Assembly: GCA_965234475.1 (NCBI GenBank)
Contig: OZ248397.1
Span: 62,001 to 126,000 of the forward strand
Direction of reading: 5' to 3'
From: Methylopumilus sp947499625
GTDB taxonomy: Bacteria; Pseudomonadota; Gammaproteobacteria; Burkholderiales; Methylophilaceae
Length of the DNA: 64,000 nt
Part shown: positions 15,411 through 23,667 of the stretch, one piece after another
How the letters are laid out: each line of letters starts with the position of its first letter
Numbering within the stretch: the first letter of the stretch is position 1
Program-made: the position numbers and the translations under genes
The notes under the pieces: model-generated
The model's input: only the letters and a program-made list of their open reading frames with translations
What the model was told of the DNA's origin: nothing
Databases searched by the model: none

Positions 15411-15438
15411 AAAAGCCCAATAGTTATTGGGCTTTTTT
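15411..15438. terminator. Bidirectional rho-independent terminator
   Basis: AAAGCCCAATA / TATTGGGCTTT form a long stem between the propeller gene and the convergent EVE gene, followed by a run of seven T residues on the plus strand and flanked by A residues for the minus strand. Confidence 0.9.
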
Positions 15439-15896
15439 TATTTCAAATGTTTCTCAATAAATTTCCACTCATCATCTGTCACCGGTGTAATTGAAAGACG
15501 ATTGCCTTTCTGCAGTATGCGCATATTTTCTAGCGCTTTAAATTCTCTTAGTTCTTTCAGACTTAATAAATTTGTTTTTTTAACAAGTGTCACATCTACA
15601 TTCAGCCAGCGTGGATTTTCAGGTGTGGATTTGGGATCATAATACTTATGACCTTTTTGAGATTGAAAACGATCCGGATATGCAAGCTTACTTACCTTAA
15701 CAACACCAGCAATCCCAGGGACATCACAATTTGAGTGATAAAAAAATGAGAGATCGCCCACCTTCATTAAATCTCGCATAAAGTTTCTTGCTTGATAATT
15801 TCTAACGCCATACCAATCAATGGTTTGTTTAGGAAGCTTTGCCAAATCATCAATAGATACATCAGACGGTTCGGATTTCATGAGCCAATAGCGCAT
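15438..15896 (-). CDS. EVE-domain protein
   Basis: The 152-residue protein is a single EVE domain: it opens MRYWLMKSEPSDVSIDDL, has WYGVRNYQARNFMRDLMKVGDLSFFYHSN and ends with an LSITPVTDDEW segment. EVE domains bind modified bases in DNA or RNA through an aromatic pocket, and are related to YTH and PUA folds. Stand-alone members such as this are common in proteobacteria; the physiological target is not established. It follows zapA and 6S RNA on the same strand, the place where many proteobacteria carry a folate cycloligase gene. Confidence 0.93.
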   Translation of the reverse strand: MRYWLMKSEPSDVSIDDLAKLPKQTIDWYGVRNYQARNFMRDLMKVGDLSFFYHSNCDVPGIAGVVKVSKLAYPDRFQSQKGHKYYDPKSTPENPRWLNVDVTLVKKTNLLSLKELREFKALENMRILQKGNRLSITPVTDDEWKFIEKHLK

Positions 15897-15944
15897 AGTT
15901 TTTAAATGAAATATAAAGTGAATAAAAAAGCTATGTTGATTTTC

Positions 15945-16132
15945 TTAAGTGTTGCCTAGACCAGCATCCTGAACCAAAGGTTCAAGGGGTAAAAGCCTAA
16001 GGTGCATTAGGTGCAATCGCCAAGGGTGTCTTAAAAGAGCGCCCAATTTAGATCGCTCACACCGCAACCTGATGAGCTAAAACCGATGCTATAGACTAGT
16101 TCAAGGAATTATTAGCCTAAGCAACACTTAAA
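15945..16132 (-). ncRNA. ssrS: 6S RNA
   Basis: About 188 bases are closed by a terminal stem (TTAAGTGTTGC-TTAG with CTAG-GCAACACTTAA, at 16115-16131 and 15945-15959). Near the 3' end of the minus-strand transcript is the conserved small hairpin CCTTGAACC...GGTTCA followed by GGATGCTGG, and the apical region has GGTTGCGGTGTGAGC. The position directly after zapA is the classic 6S RNA site. 6S RNA binds RNA polymerase holoenzyme as an open-promoter mimic in stationary phase. The strand is chosen from gene context and hairpin position; the central hairpin itself is nearly symmetric. Confidence 0.88.
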
Positions 16133-16179
16133 AAAACAAACATGCTCATCGCAGTATTTAGTTAAGAATAGGCAGATCT

Positions 16180-16473
16180 TTAGTTTTGTGCAAGTACTTC
16201 GTCGATTTGATGTTCAATCGATGAAATTTTATGGCGGAATTGAGATAAGTCTAAACCCTCAGAAGGGCTTTGATTTATAAGTTCATTGGTGATATTAAGA
16301 GCTGCCATGATGATAATGCGATCGATCCCTACAACAGAGCCTTGAGATTCAATGAGATCAATTTTCTGATTTAAATATTGCACAGAATCTAATAGACTTT
16401 TTTCTTGTCCTTCTGGACAAGCAACGATGAATTCACGCGCCATAATAGTGACAGTAATATTTTTTGAGCTCAT
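16180..16473 (-). CDS. zapA: Cell-division protein ZapA
   Basis: The 97-residue protein begins with the ZapA core (VTIMAREFIVACPEGQEKSL, then a helix with LNQKIDLI) and ends with a coiled-coil segment. ZapA bundles FtsZ filaments and links them with ZapB at the division ring. The gene overlaps the zapB-like gene upstream by four bases, and 6S RNA follows 47 bases downstream, the usual order in proteobacteria. Confidence 0.93.
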   Translation of the reverse strand: MSSKNITVTIMAREFIVACPEGQEKSLLDSVQYLNQKIDLIESQGSVVGIDRIIIMAALNITNELINQSPSEGLDLSQFRHKISSIEHQIDEVLAQN

Positions 16474-16670
16474 CGGTTATCTTCAGGAAGTTGCTTCATC
16501 ATTTTCTCGAGACGAAGACCCGCCTCTTTCATATTGGATTGAAGTTTTGTAAGTGTTGCTTCGGTCGATGCGAGTTGCATTTCGAGCCCCTTATTTTTTC
16601 CCTGCGCAGATTCAATCAAGCTGATGAGCTGCTTAATTTTTTTTTCTAAAGCGATGAGTTGTGCTTCCAT
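16470..16670 (-). CDS. ZapB-like short coiled-coil protein
   Basis: From the ATG at 16670 the protein has 66 residues, almost all one coiled coil (ALEKKIKQLISLIESAQ and following heptads). A longer reading from a TTG at 16706 is rejected because that TTG is the first base triplet of a strong -35 box (TTGACG). The size, coiled coil and overlap with zapA suggest a ZapA partner of the short ZapB/TIGR02449 kind. The ATG falls only six bases past the -10 hexamer, so the mRNA may be leaderless. Confidence 0.75.
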   Translation of the reverse strand: MEAQLIALEKKIKQLISLIESAQGKNKGLEMQLASTEATLTKLQSNMKEAGLRLEKMMKQLPEDNR

Positions 16671-16676
16671 ACCTTC

Positions 16677-16706
16677 ACTATAGTTTAAAGAATTGAAGTG
16701 CGTCAA
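16677..16706 (-). promoter_or_regulatory. Strong sigma-70 promoter for zapB-like/zapA, probably leaderless
   Basis: On the minus strand TTGACG (16701-16706), an 18-base spacer, and TATAGT (16677-16682) form a near-consensus promoter. Six bases (GAAGGT) separate the -10 from the ATG at 16670, so transcription should begin at or within a base or two of the start codon. It lies 25 bases past the xerC stop. Confidence 0.7.
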
Positions 16707-16730
16707 TAGCGGCTAAAGAAATTAAATGGA

Positions 16731-17624
16731 TCATGATTTCTTTTTAGCTCTTGGATGTGCTTTGTCGTAAATATTTGCAAGATGCTGAAAGTCTAGATGC
16801 GTATAAACTTGTGTGGTACTGATATTGGCATGACCTAACATTTCTTGAACAGCCCTTAAATCTTGACTTGATTGTAAAACGTGTGAGGCAAAACTATGCC
16901 TTAATAAATGAGGGTGCACAGTGCTATCAATACCTTGCTTGATAGCCCACATTTGAATGCGATACTGAATAGCTCTACCTGACATGCGCTTGCCGCGCTC
17001 AGTAATAAATAAAGCACCCATCGATTGATCATCTGTTTTGATGGTCGCACGCTTTTCAATCCAGGACTGAATGGCATGGATTGCCTTTTGGCCGATAGGG
17101 ACCATCCGCGTTTTATTGCCTTTACCTATGACAGTGATGATGCCTTCTTGAAGATCGAGATCGTTGATATTGACGTTTACTACTTCACTTAAACGTAATC
17201 CAGATGAATAAAATAATTCTAAAAAGGCTTTATCTCTGAGCCCTAATAATGAGGTGTCATCAATAGAAACAAGTTTAACCATCTGCTCAATCGACAAAGT
17301 TTGTGGCAATGTCTTAGCGCTCTTAGGTGCGCGAACATCTTTGACAGGGTTTTCTTTAAACTGATGGCGCTCGATAAGGTAATCAAAAAACCCTCGCCAT
17401 GCAGATAACATGCGCGCGATTGATTTGCCGTGGAGTCCTTGGCTGTTAAGTTTCGCACTTGCACGTCTAATGTCTTGGATGGTGAAGGATTCAAAACGAT
17501 CATGCTCGATAAGTGCTACAAGCTGTGCAAGATCATGTGTATAACTTTTAATTGAATTGCCGCTAAGACCTTTTTCAAAGGTAAGATAATCGATATAGCT
17601 TTTTTGGAAGTGATTATGTTCCAT
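16731..17624 (-). CDS. xerC: Tyrosine recombinase XerC
   Basis: The 297-residue protein has the SAM-like N-terminal DNA-binding domain and the C-terminal catalytic domain with all six family residues visible: R144, K168, H239, R242, H265 and the nucleophile Y274. Length is standard for XerC/XerD. XerC with XerD resolves chromosome dimers at dif near the terminus. The position after dapF is the usual XerC location and argues against XerD or a phage integrase. It begins five bases after the dapF stop, so it is in the dapF unit. Confidence 0.95.
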   Translation of the reverse strand: MEHNHFQKSYIDYLTFEKGLSGNSIKSYTHDLAQLVALIEHDRFESFTIQDIRRASAKLNSQGLHGKSIARMLSAWRGFFDYLIERHQFKENPVKDVRAPKSAKTLPQTLSIEQMVKLVSIDDTSLLGLRDKAFLELFYSSGLRLSEVVNVNINDLDLQEGIITVIGKGNKTRMVPIGQKAIHAIQSWIEKRATIKTDDQSMGALFITERGKRMSGRAIQYRIQMWAIKQGIDSTVHPHLLRHSFASHVLQSSQDLRAVQEMLGHANISTTQVYTHLDFQHLANIYDKAHPRAKKKS

Positions 17625-17629
17625 AGGTT

Positions 17630-18475
17630 TTAAGCGATCTCAATGTCCCCCTCATAGAGAGTGACAGCCGGGCCTTTCATCATTACAGGACATGAAGAAC
17701 CTTTCCAATCAATGGATAATGATCCACCAGGCATATCAACCTTCACAGGCGATGTAAGTAAATGTCGTTTGATCCCTGAGACTGCTGCAGCGCACGCGCC
17801 AGTTCCGCAGGCAAGTGTTTCGCCCACACCCCTCTCAAAAACACGCAAACGAATATGATGGGACGACACAATTTCCATAAAGCCCACATTGACGCGTTTT
17901 GGAAAAAGCGTATGTGATTCCAAATAAGCGCCTAATGTTTCAACATGAGCTTGATCAGTGTCTTTAACTGTAATGACTGCGTGAGGATTGCCCATAGATA
18001 ATACTGCCATATTTATTGTGTCTTTTTGATGGGATAAATCTATTGGAATAGAGTATTCATTTTTTTCGACATCTGAAATAAATGGAATAAGTTTAGGATT
18101 AAAAATAGGTTCGCCCATATTTACTTCAATCATATGCTCATTGTCTTCAGTGAGTTCAATGACACCCGATTTTGTTTCTACGCGAATGGATTGCTTATGG
18201 GTTAAGTGCTTATCTTGTACAAATCGATAAAAACAACGCGCACCATTGCCACATTGCTCAACTTCGCCGCCATCTTGATTAAAAATACGATATTTGAAAT
18301 CAACGTTTTCGATTGATGTATTCTCAACAACGAGAAGCTGATCAAACCCGATGCCGAGTTGACGATGAGACAAAGATTGAATCGCATCTTTAGATAGCTG
18401 GAAAGGTGACTTTGTATGATCGAGTACTATAAAGTCATTACCAATTCCATGCATTTTTGTAAAATGAAGTTTCAT
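17630..18475 (-). CDS. dapF: Diaminopimelate epimerase
   Basis: The 281-residue protein begins FTKMHGIGNDFIVLD and has both catalytic cysteines in their motifs: C75 in EQCGNGARC and C223 in ACGTGAC. It converts LL- to meso-diaminopimelate for lysine and peptidoglycan. Both halves of the duplicated fold are complete. The gene sits between lpxL and xerC on the minus strand with spacings of 14 and 5 bases, an operon order common in betaproteobacteria. Confidence 0.97.
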   Translation of the reverse strand: MKLHFTKMHGIGNDFIVLDHTKSPFQLSKDAIQSLSHRQLGIGFDQLLVVENTSIENVDFKYRIFNQDGGEVEQCGNGARCFYRFVQDKHLTHKQSIRVETKSGVIELTEDNEHMIEVNMGEPIFNPKLIPFISDVEKNEYSIPIDLSHQKDTINMAVLSMGNPHAVITVKDTDQAHVETLGAYLESHTLFPKRVNVGFMEIVSSHHIRLRVFERGVGETLACGTGACAAAVSGIKRHLLTSPVKVDMPGGSLSIDWKGSSCPVMMKGPAVTLYEGDIEIA

Positions 18476-18489
18476 ACAATGATTGTCTC

Positions 18490-19329
18490 TTATTTGTTTG
18501 GTTTTTTAAATCGCTGATAATTCCAAAGATACTGTGTTGGATATTTTCGAATGAGCATCTCGAGTCGATCATTAATGCCTTGAGGGGAGTGGTCTTGACC
18601 TAAAGGCTCAATATAGACGTCGTATCCCTGACCTCGTGACAGTCTATGACCAAAACCCATGAGGACAGTTGCACTTGAAGATTCTGCAAGCTTAGAAACA
18701 AGCGTCATGGTATAGGCAGGCGTATTAAAAAATTGAGCCCATATGCCCTGGCCTTCATTGGGAACTTGATCAGGTAATACACCAATTGCTTCGCCCTTTT
18801 TTAATGCTTGCATTAATTGCTTAACGCCATGGAGATTAGCTTCAGCAAGATGAACTTGGGAGTGACGTCTTCCAGATAAAACAATATTTGCAAGCCAGTT
18901 TAGTTTTGGACGCTTAAATAGAACAGTGATGGGGTGAAAGTGCGCGTAGTACTGAGCAGTAATTTCAAAACAGCCTAAATGAGGTGTTAAAAAGATAATA
19001 CCCTTTTTCTTTTTGAGAGCAGTTTCAACATGCTGCCACCCGTAACATTGTTTGACCCAGCGAAAATTCTTTTGAGGTGAGTTAAACCAAATTGCAGGTG
19101 CCTCCGTAAGACACTTTCCAATTTCTCGGACCGATAATTGGGTAAGTTTTTTTAAATCATTTTCATCGGATGAAATAGAAGCGCGTTTTAAATTAGCATC
19201 CATTCGCTCTTTGAATCGACGATCAAATTGATAAGCGATTCGACCAAGCAGCCCTCCTAATGAATGCAAGACAAAGAGAGGTAATTTAAAGAATATAGCA
19301 ATGAAAAATAAGGATAGTCTTGATAACAT
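18490..19329 (-). CDS. lpxL: Lipid A late acyltransferase (LpxL/HtrB family)
   Basis: The 279-residue protein has an N-terminal membrane segment (about 5-27), the catalytic H-x4-D/E type motif (TPHLGCFE around 115-122) and a later LPDQVPNEGQGIWAQFF segment typical of HtrB/MsbB enzymes. It adds a secondary acyl chain to Kdo2-lipid A at the inner membrane. LpxL and LpxM cannot be told apart with certainty here. It heads the minus-strand unit lpxL-dapF-xerC and is divergent from metK. Confidence 0.9.
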   Translation of the reverse strand: MLSRLSLFFIAIFFKLPLFVLHSLGGLLGRIAYQFDRRFKERMDANLKRASISSDENDLKKLTQLSVREIGKCLTEAPAIWFNSPQKNFRWVKQCYGWQHVETALKKKKGIIFLTPHLGCFEITAQYYAHFHPITVLFKRPKLNWLANIVLSGRRHSQVHLAEANLHGVKQLMQALKKGEAIGVLPDQVPNEGQGIWAQFFNTPAYTMTLVSKLAESSSATVLMGFGHRLSRGQGYDVYIEPLGQDHSPQGINDRLEMLIRKYPTQYLWNYQRFKKPNK

Positions 19330-19396
19330 AATTGTATTTAAACGCGATATCTTGCTATTCTAAACGCTTTACGTAATTTAGAACTTGGAAAAAACT

Positions 19397-20554
19397 ATGA
19401 GCGAGCATTTATTTACTTCGGAATCTGTTTCTGAGGGTCATCCAGATAAAGTAGCTGATCAGATATCCGATGCGATTCTTGATGCTATTTTGGAACAAGA
19501 CCCTACTGCTCGAGTTGCAGCTGAAACCTTAACAAATACAGGGCTTGTTGTATTAGCAGGCGAGATCACTACGACAGCTAATGTGGATTACATCAAAGTT
19601 GCTCGCGATACAATTCGGTATATTGGGTATGACAATGCTGATTACGGTATTGATTATAAAGGCTGTGCTGTGCTTGTTGCCTATGATAAGCAGTCGCCTG
19701 ATATTGCTCTGGGTGTGGATGGTGCTTTAGATGATCCATTAGACCAAGGCGCGGGTGATCAAGGTTTAATGTTTGGCTATGCCTGTGATGAAACAGCGCA
19801 GTTGATGCCAATGCCTATTTGGCTATCTCACCGTTTAATGGAAAGGCAATCTTATTTAAGAAAAGATGGCAGACTTCCTTGGCTGCGTCCAGATGCTAAG
19901 GCACAAGTGACTTTGAGGTATAAAGATCACAAGCCCCATTCGATTGACACAGTTGTGCTCTCAACTCAGCATGACCCGGAGGTATCGCTTGAGACCATTC
20001 GCGAATCTGTGATTGAGGAAATTATTAAACCTATGTTGCCTAAAGAGCTTATCAAAGGGGATATCAAGTACCTTGTGAATCCTACAGGTCGATTTGTCAT
20101 TGGAGGACCTCAAGGCGATTGTGGACTCACTGGGCGTAAAATTATTGTAGATACCTATGGGGGTTCTGCACCCCATGGTGGCGGGGCTTTTTCAGGGAAA
20201 GATCCAAGCAAAGTCGATCGTTCAGCGGCATACGCTGCACGCTATGTGGCTAAAAATATTGTGGCAGCAGGCTTGGCCTCTCGCTGCTTAGTGCAAATTT
20301 CATATGCGATTGGCGTTGCAAGACCAACCTCAGTCATGGTGGAAACTTACGGCACAGGCAAGATTGCAGACGACAAATTGACCGCATTAGTTCTTGAGCA
20401 TTTTGATTTAAGACCTAAAGGTATTGTGAAAATGCTTGATTTATTGCGTCCCATTTATAAGAAAACGGCGGCTTATGGCCATTTTGGCCGTGACGAGCCA
20501 GAATTTTCATGGGAAGCAGCAGATAAAGCTCAAATCCTTAAATCAGCAAGTTAA
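19397..20554 (+). CDS. metK: S-adenosylmethionine synthetase
   Basis: From the ATG at 19397 (MSEHLFTSESVSEGHPDK) the protein has 385 residues, the family length. A TTG four codons upstream would remove the ribosome site (GGAAAAAAC) and is rejected. Signatures GAGDQGLMFGYA and GGGAFSGKDPSKVDRSAAY are intact. The enzyme makes SAM from methionine and ATP. It is followed by the SAH riboswitch and ahcY, so synthesis and recycling of SAM are linked by position, though ahcY has its own promoter. Confidence 0.97.
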   Translation: MSEHLFTSESVSEGHPDKVADQISDAILDAILEQDPTARVAAETLTNTGLVVLAGEITTTANVDYIKVARDTIRYIGYDNADYGIDYKGCAVLVAYDKQSPDIALGVDGALDDPLDQGAGDQGLMFGYACDETAQLMPMPIWLSHRLMERQSYLRKDGRLPWLRPDAKAQVTLRYKDHKPHSIDTVVLSTQHDPEVSLETIRESVIEEIIKPMLPKELIKGDIKYLVNPTGRFVIGGPQGDCGLTGRKIIVDTYGGSAPHGGGAFSGKDPSKVDRSAAYAARYVAKNIVAAGLASRCLVQISYAIGVARPTSVMVETYGTGKIADDKLTALVLEHFDLRPKGIVKMLDLLRPIYKKTAAYGHFGRDEPEFSWEAADKAQILKSAS

Positions 20555-20576
20555 GTTCTAGCGTTTTTTTAAGTAT

Positions 20577-20605
20577 TTGAACCATTAGTACTTTTAATCT
20601 ATAAT
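20577..20605 (+). promoter_or_regulatory. Sigma-70 promoter of ahcY
   Basis: TTGAAC (20577-20582), a 17-base spacer and a perfect TATAAT (20600-20605). The expected start near 20612 coincides with the first base of the SAH aptamer. Confidence 0.85.
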
Positions 20606-20611
20606 GCAATC

Positions 20612-20690
20612 CTTCTGAGGAACGCTGCGAGATTTTTTCATAAAATCCCAGGCTCAGATTACAAGTTTACTTGTAAACGGCGTTCACCAA
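20612..20690 (+). promoter_or_regulatory. SAH riboswitch upstream of ahcY
   Basis: The family core is present in order: CTGAGGAACGCTGCGAG, a hairpin GATTTT/AAAATC, CCCAGGCTCAG, a linker hairpin, and AACGGCGTTCACC. CTGAG pairs with CTCAG to close P1, and GAACGC pairs with GCGTTC to form the family pseudoknot. SAH riboswitches turn on genes that break down S-adenosylhomocysteine when it accumulates. This fits ahcY directly downstream. Confidence 0.95.
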
Positions 20691-20697
20691 TTTATAA

Positions 20698-20738
20698 CCG
20701 TGCCAGTCACGGGATGTTGGTGGATACCGAAACATCCC
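20698..20738 (+). other. Two further hairpins in the ahcY leader
   Basis: CCGTG/CACGG (20698-20712) is a 5-bp hairpin. It overlaps the start of a larger one in which GGGATGTT pairs with AACATCCC (20711-20738), extended by GGT/ACC past a 2-base bulge. They overlap by two bases, so the hairpins may compete. No T-run follows. Confidence 0.55.
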
Positions 20739-20771
20739 AGCTGGTCACTAATCATTCAAAAGGAATTTAAA

Positions 20772-22193
20772 ATGAATACAGTGACTAACCAAAATTTAAA
20801 TACACAAGACTATCTTATTGCCGATATTAATCAGGCTGACTTTGGTCGAAAAGAAATCGCCATTGCAGAAACTGAAATGCCAGGCCTCATGGCTATTCGT
20901 GAAGAATATTCAAAAGTAAAACCATTAAAAGGTGCGCGCATTAGCGGCTCACTCCATATGACGATTCAAACAGCAGTGCTTATTGAAACCCTTAAAGATT
21001 TGGGGGCTGAGGTGAGATGGGCGTCTTGCAACATCTATTCAACACAAGACCATGCAGCAGCAGCGATAGCTAAAAGTGGGACGCCTGTTTTTGCTTTTAA
21101 AGGTGAAACGCTTGATCAATATTGGGAATATACGCATCGTATTTTTGAATGGAGCGATGGCGGCTATACCAATATGATTCTAGATGATGGTGGCGATGCA
21201 ACCCTACTTCTTCACTTAGGTACGCGCGCTGAAAAAGATGCTGCATTGATTTCTAAGCCTTCAAGCGAAGAGGAAGTTTCACTTTTCAATTCAATCAAGC
21301 AACAGTTAGCAATAGACCCTCATTGGTATTCTGTGCGGCTTAAACACATTAAAGGTGTGACTGAAGAGACGACTACAGGCGTTCATCGTTTATATCAAAT
21401 GCACAAAGAAGGTAAATTGGCTTTCCCTGCAATTAATGTCAATGATTCAGTAACTAAATCTAAATTTGATAATCTTTATGGCTGCCGTGAATCTCTAGTA
21501 GACGCTATTAAGCGTGCAACGGACGTGATGATTGCAGGTAAGGTAGCTGTTGTGGCTGGGTACGGAGATGTAGGCAAAGGCTCTGCACAAGCACTTCGCG
21601 CTTTGTCTGCACAAGTATGGGTCACTGAAATCGATCCTATTTGCGCACTTCAAGCTGCAATGGAAGGTTACCGAGTCGTGACCATGGATTATGCGGCTGA
21701 GCATGCTGATATTTTTGTAACAGCCACAGGTAATTACCATGTCATTACTCACGACCATATGTCGCGTATGAAACATCAAGCAATCGTTTGTAATATTGGC
21801 CACTTCGATAATGAAATTGATGTCGCATCTTTAAACGATTGCAAATGGGAAGAAATTAAACCGCAAGTTGACCACGTGATTTTTAAAGACGGTAAACGAA
21901 TCATCTTGCTTGCAAAAGGTAGGCTCGTGAATTTAGGATGTGGCACAGGGCATCCAAGTTATGTGATGAGCTCATCTTTCGCGAATCAAACGATTGCTCA
22001 GATTGAATTATTTGCGCACTCTGAGAAATATCCAGTCGGTGTATATACTTTACCAAAACATTTGGATGAGAAAGTTGCGCGCTTGCAATTGAAAAAATTA
22101 AATGCTCAACTTACGAACTTATCAGAAGAACAGGCTAAGTATATTGGCGTTAAAGAAGAAGGACCTTACAAGCCTGAACAGTATCGTTATTAA
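20772..22193 (+). CDS. ahcY: S-adenosylhomocysteine hydrolase
   Basis: From the ATG at 20772 (ribosome site AAAGGAATTT) the protein has 473 residues. A longer frame from 20700 runs through the riboswitch leader and is rejected. It has SGSLHMTIQTAVLIETL, the SAH/NAD-binding GYGDVGKGSAQALR loop and the C-terminal KPEQYRY that reaches the neighbouring subunit. It splits SAH into homocysteine and adenosine, lifting product inhibition of methyltransferases. Transcribed from its own promoter through the SAH riboswitch, with metF two bases downstream. Confidence 0.97.
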   Translation: MNTVTNQNLNTQDYLIADINQADFGRKEIAIAETEMPGLMAIREEYSKVKPLKGARISGSLHMTIQTAVLIETLKDLGAEVRWASCNIYSTQDHAAAAIAKSGTPVFAFKGETLDQYWEYTHRIFEWSDGGYTNMILDDGGDATLLLHLGTRAEKDAALISKPSSEEEVSLFNSIKQQLAIDPHWYSVRLKHIKGVTEETTTGVHRLYQMHKEGKLAFPAINVNDSVTKSKFDNLYGCRESLVDAIKRATDVMIAGKVAVVAGYGDVGKGSAQALRALSAQVWVTEIDPICALQAAMEGYRVVTMDYAAEHADIFVTATGNYHVITHDHMSRMKHQAIVCNIGHFDNEIDVASLNDCKWEEIKPQVDHVIFKDGKRIILLAKGRLVNLGCGTGHPSYVMSSSFANQTIAQIELFAHSEKYPVGVYTLPKHLDEKVARLQLKKLNAQLTNLSEEQAKYIGVKEEGPYKPEQYRY

Positions 22194-22195
22194 TC

Positions 22196-23032
22196 ATGCC
22201 CAAGAAAATTTCTTACAGTTTTGAGTTTTTTCCTCCCAGTTCACCGGAAGGTATTAAAAACTCAAAAGATACACGTCAGCAACTTTCCGCGTTTAAGCCC
22301 GAATTTTACTCGGTGACATTCGGTGCAGGCGGCTCTACGCGAGATCTGACGCTTGAAACAGTATTAGAAATAAAACAAGAAGGCTTTAATGCGGTACCTC
22401 ATATTTCAGGTATTTCATCGACAAAAGCAGAAATTAAAACTTTACTCGATCTCTATCAGCAACATAATATTAAGCATCTTGTAGTCTTGAGAGGTGATGT
22501 ACCACATGGCGCAGTGTCTAGAGGAGAGTTTAAACATGCTAATGAATTAGTAAGTTTTATTCGACAAGAAACCAATGATTATTTTCATATTGAAGTGGGG
22601 GCCTACCCTGAATATCATCCTGAAGCAGTGTCATCACAAATGGACATTCAAAACTTTAAAAATAAAGTGGATGCGGGGGCTAACTCGGCTATCACGCAAT
22701 TCTTTTTCAATGCTGACGCATATTTTAGATTTATGGATGAATGCTTGATTGCAGATATCAATATCCCAATTGTGCCAGGGGTTATGCCAATATACAATAT
22801 TAAGCAATTGGCTCGCTTCGCGTCTAATTGCGGTGCAGAAATTCCTCGCTGGCTAAGAATTAAATTAGAGAGCTACGGGGACGACTTACCCTCATTAAGA
22901 TCATATGGCGTAGATGTGATATCTGAACTTTGTGAAACGTTGATTGAATGGGACGTGCCGAGCTTACATTTTTACACTTTAAATCAAGCAGGCATTATTA
23001 CCCGCATCATTCAAAATATAGAAAGTACTTAG
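22196..23032 (+). CDS. metF: Methylenetetrahydrofolate reductase
   Basis: The 278-residue protein begins SYSFEFFPPSSPEG, the MetF N-terminal motif with the catalytic Glu, and has LVVLRGDVPHG and the GANSAITQFFF segment of the FAD-binding barrel. It reduces methylene-THF to methyl-THF, the methyl donor for remethylating homocysteine. It starts two bases after the ahcY stop, so SAH-responsive control likely extends to it. The methionine synthase itself is not in the window. The 3' end overlaps the convergent smg gene by four bases. Confidence 0.96.
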   Translation: MPKKISYSFEFFPPSSPEGIKNSKDTRQQLSAFKPEFYSVTFGAGGSTRDLTLETVLEIKQEGFNAVPHISGISSTKAEIKTLLDLYQQHNIKHLVVLRGDVPHGAVSRGEFKHANELVSFIRQETNDYFHIEVGAYPEYHPEAVSSQMDIQNFKNKVDAGANSAITQFFFNADAYFRFMDECLIADINIPIVPGVMPIYNIKQLARFASNCGAEIPRWLRIKLESYGDDLPSLRSYGVDVISELCETLIEWDVPSLHFYTLNQAGIITRIIQNIEST

Positions 23033-23490
23033 TGTAAAACTAAGTTGTGATCTTTATAGATTGCATCTTCTATAAATAAAAAGTCTTTTTCGCGACCTTC
23101 ATTCCAAAGCGCCATCATGACAATCCAGCGCATTTCCTCAATATTAATATGTTCTTGTTTGAGTGCCATAGAGCGATCGAGGATAATTTCTCGTTCATTT
23201 GCATCAAGCACCTTGGCTTGCTCCAAGAATAATACAAATCCTAAGCTTTCAGCAGTTATCTTTTTTTGTTCATTTTCTGAGTACACACGATAACCCAAGG
23301 AAGAGCAGGCATTATTTTTTACAGGCATAGCATTTGTCATCGCTTTAAGCTGATTAAACCAAGTAAAGGCATTTTCAATATCTTGATTATCAAATCCAGC
23401 AGCTTCGAGCTCTGCAGTAATATTTTTAAAATCAGGTAAATTTTGAGTGCTCAGATAATTTTCAAACATATAGATAAGCAGTTCTAGCAT
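23029..23490 (-). CDS. smg: Smg family protein (DUF494)
   Basis: The 153-residue acidic protein opens MLELLIYMFENYL and has the GFD-x-x-D-I-E-x-A-F-x-W segment and the late IDLE/NIEEMRWIVMMALWNE motif of the Smg family. Its biochemical role is not established; in many proteobacteria it lies between dprA and topA. Here dprA is absent from the neighbourhood and topA is about 40 kb away. It is divergent from def across 177 bases that hold no gene. Confidence 0.9.
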   Translation of the reverse strand: MLELLIYMFENYLSTQNLPDFKNITAELEAAGFDNQDIENAFTWFNQLKAMTNAMPVKNNACSSLGYRVYSENEQKKITAESLGFVLFLEQAKVLDANEREIILDRSMALKQEHINIEEMRWIVMMALWNEGREKDFLFIEDAIYKDHNLVLH

Positions 23491-23667
23491 AAAGATTCCT
23501 TTACGATAGTGAATGAAAAATGACTTAGAAGTAAGTGAAGACTAAATGAATTTGAGTAAGGTAATTGAGCTATTAGCAAAGTATAATATTCTTAATGTGT
23601 CTAATAAATTTAAGGCTTTTAGACCTTGTACATAAGTTATCAGCAATAAATAAAATAATCAACATTT

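Noticed and set aside
16731..17624. Tyrosine recombinase as a sign of an integrated element
   Set aside because: Its place between dapF and zapA and its length mark it as housekeeping XerC; no attachment-site repeats or phage genes are nearby.
21495..21803. Open frame of 102 codons opposite ahcY
   Set aside because: ahcY is certain in this segment; no independent support for the other strand.
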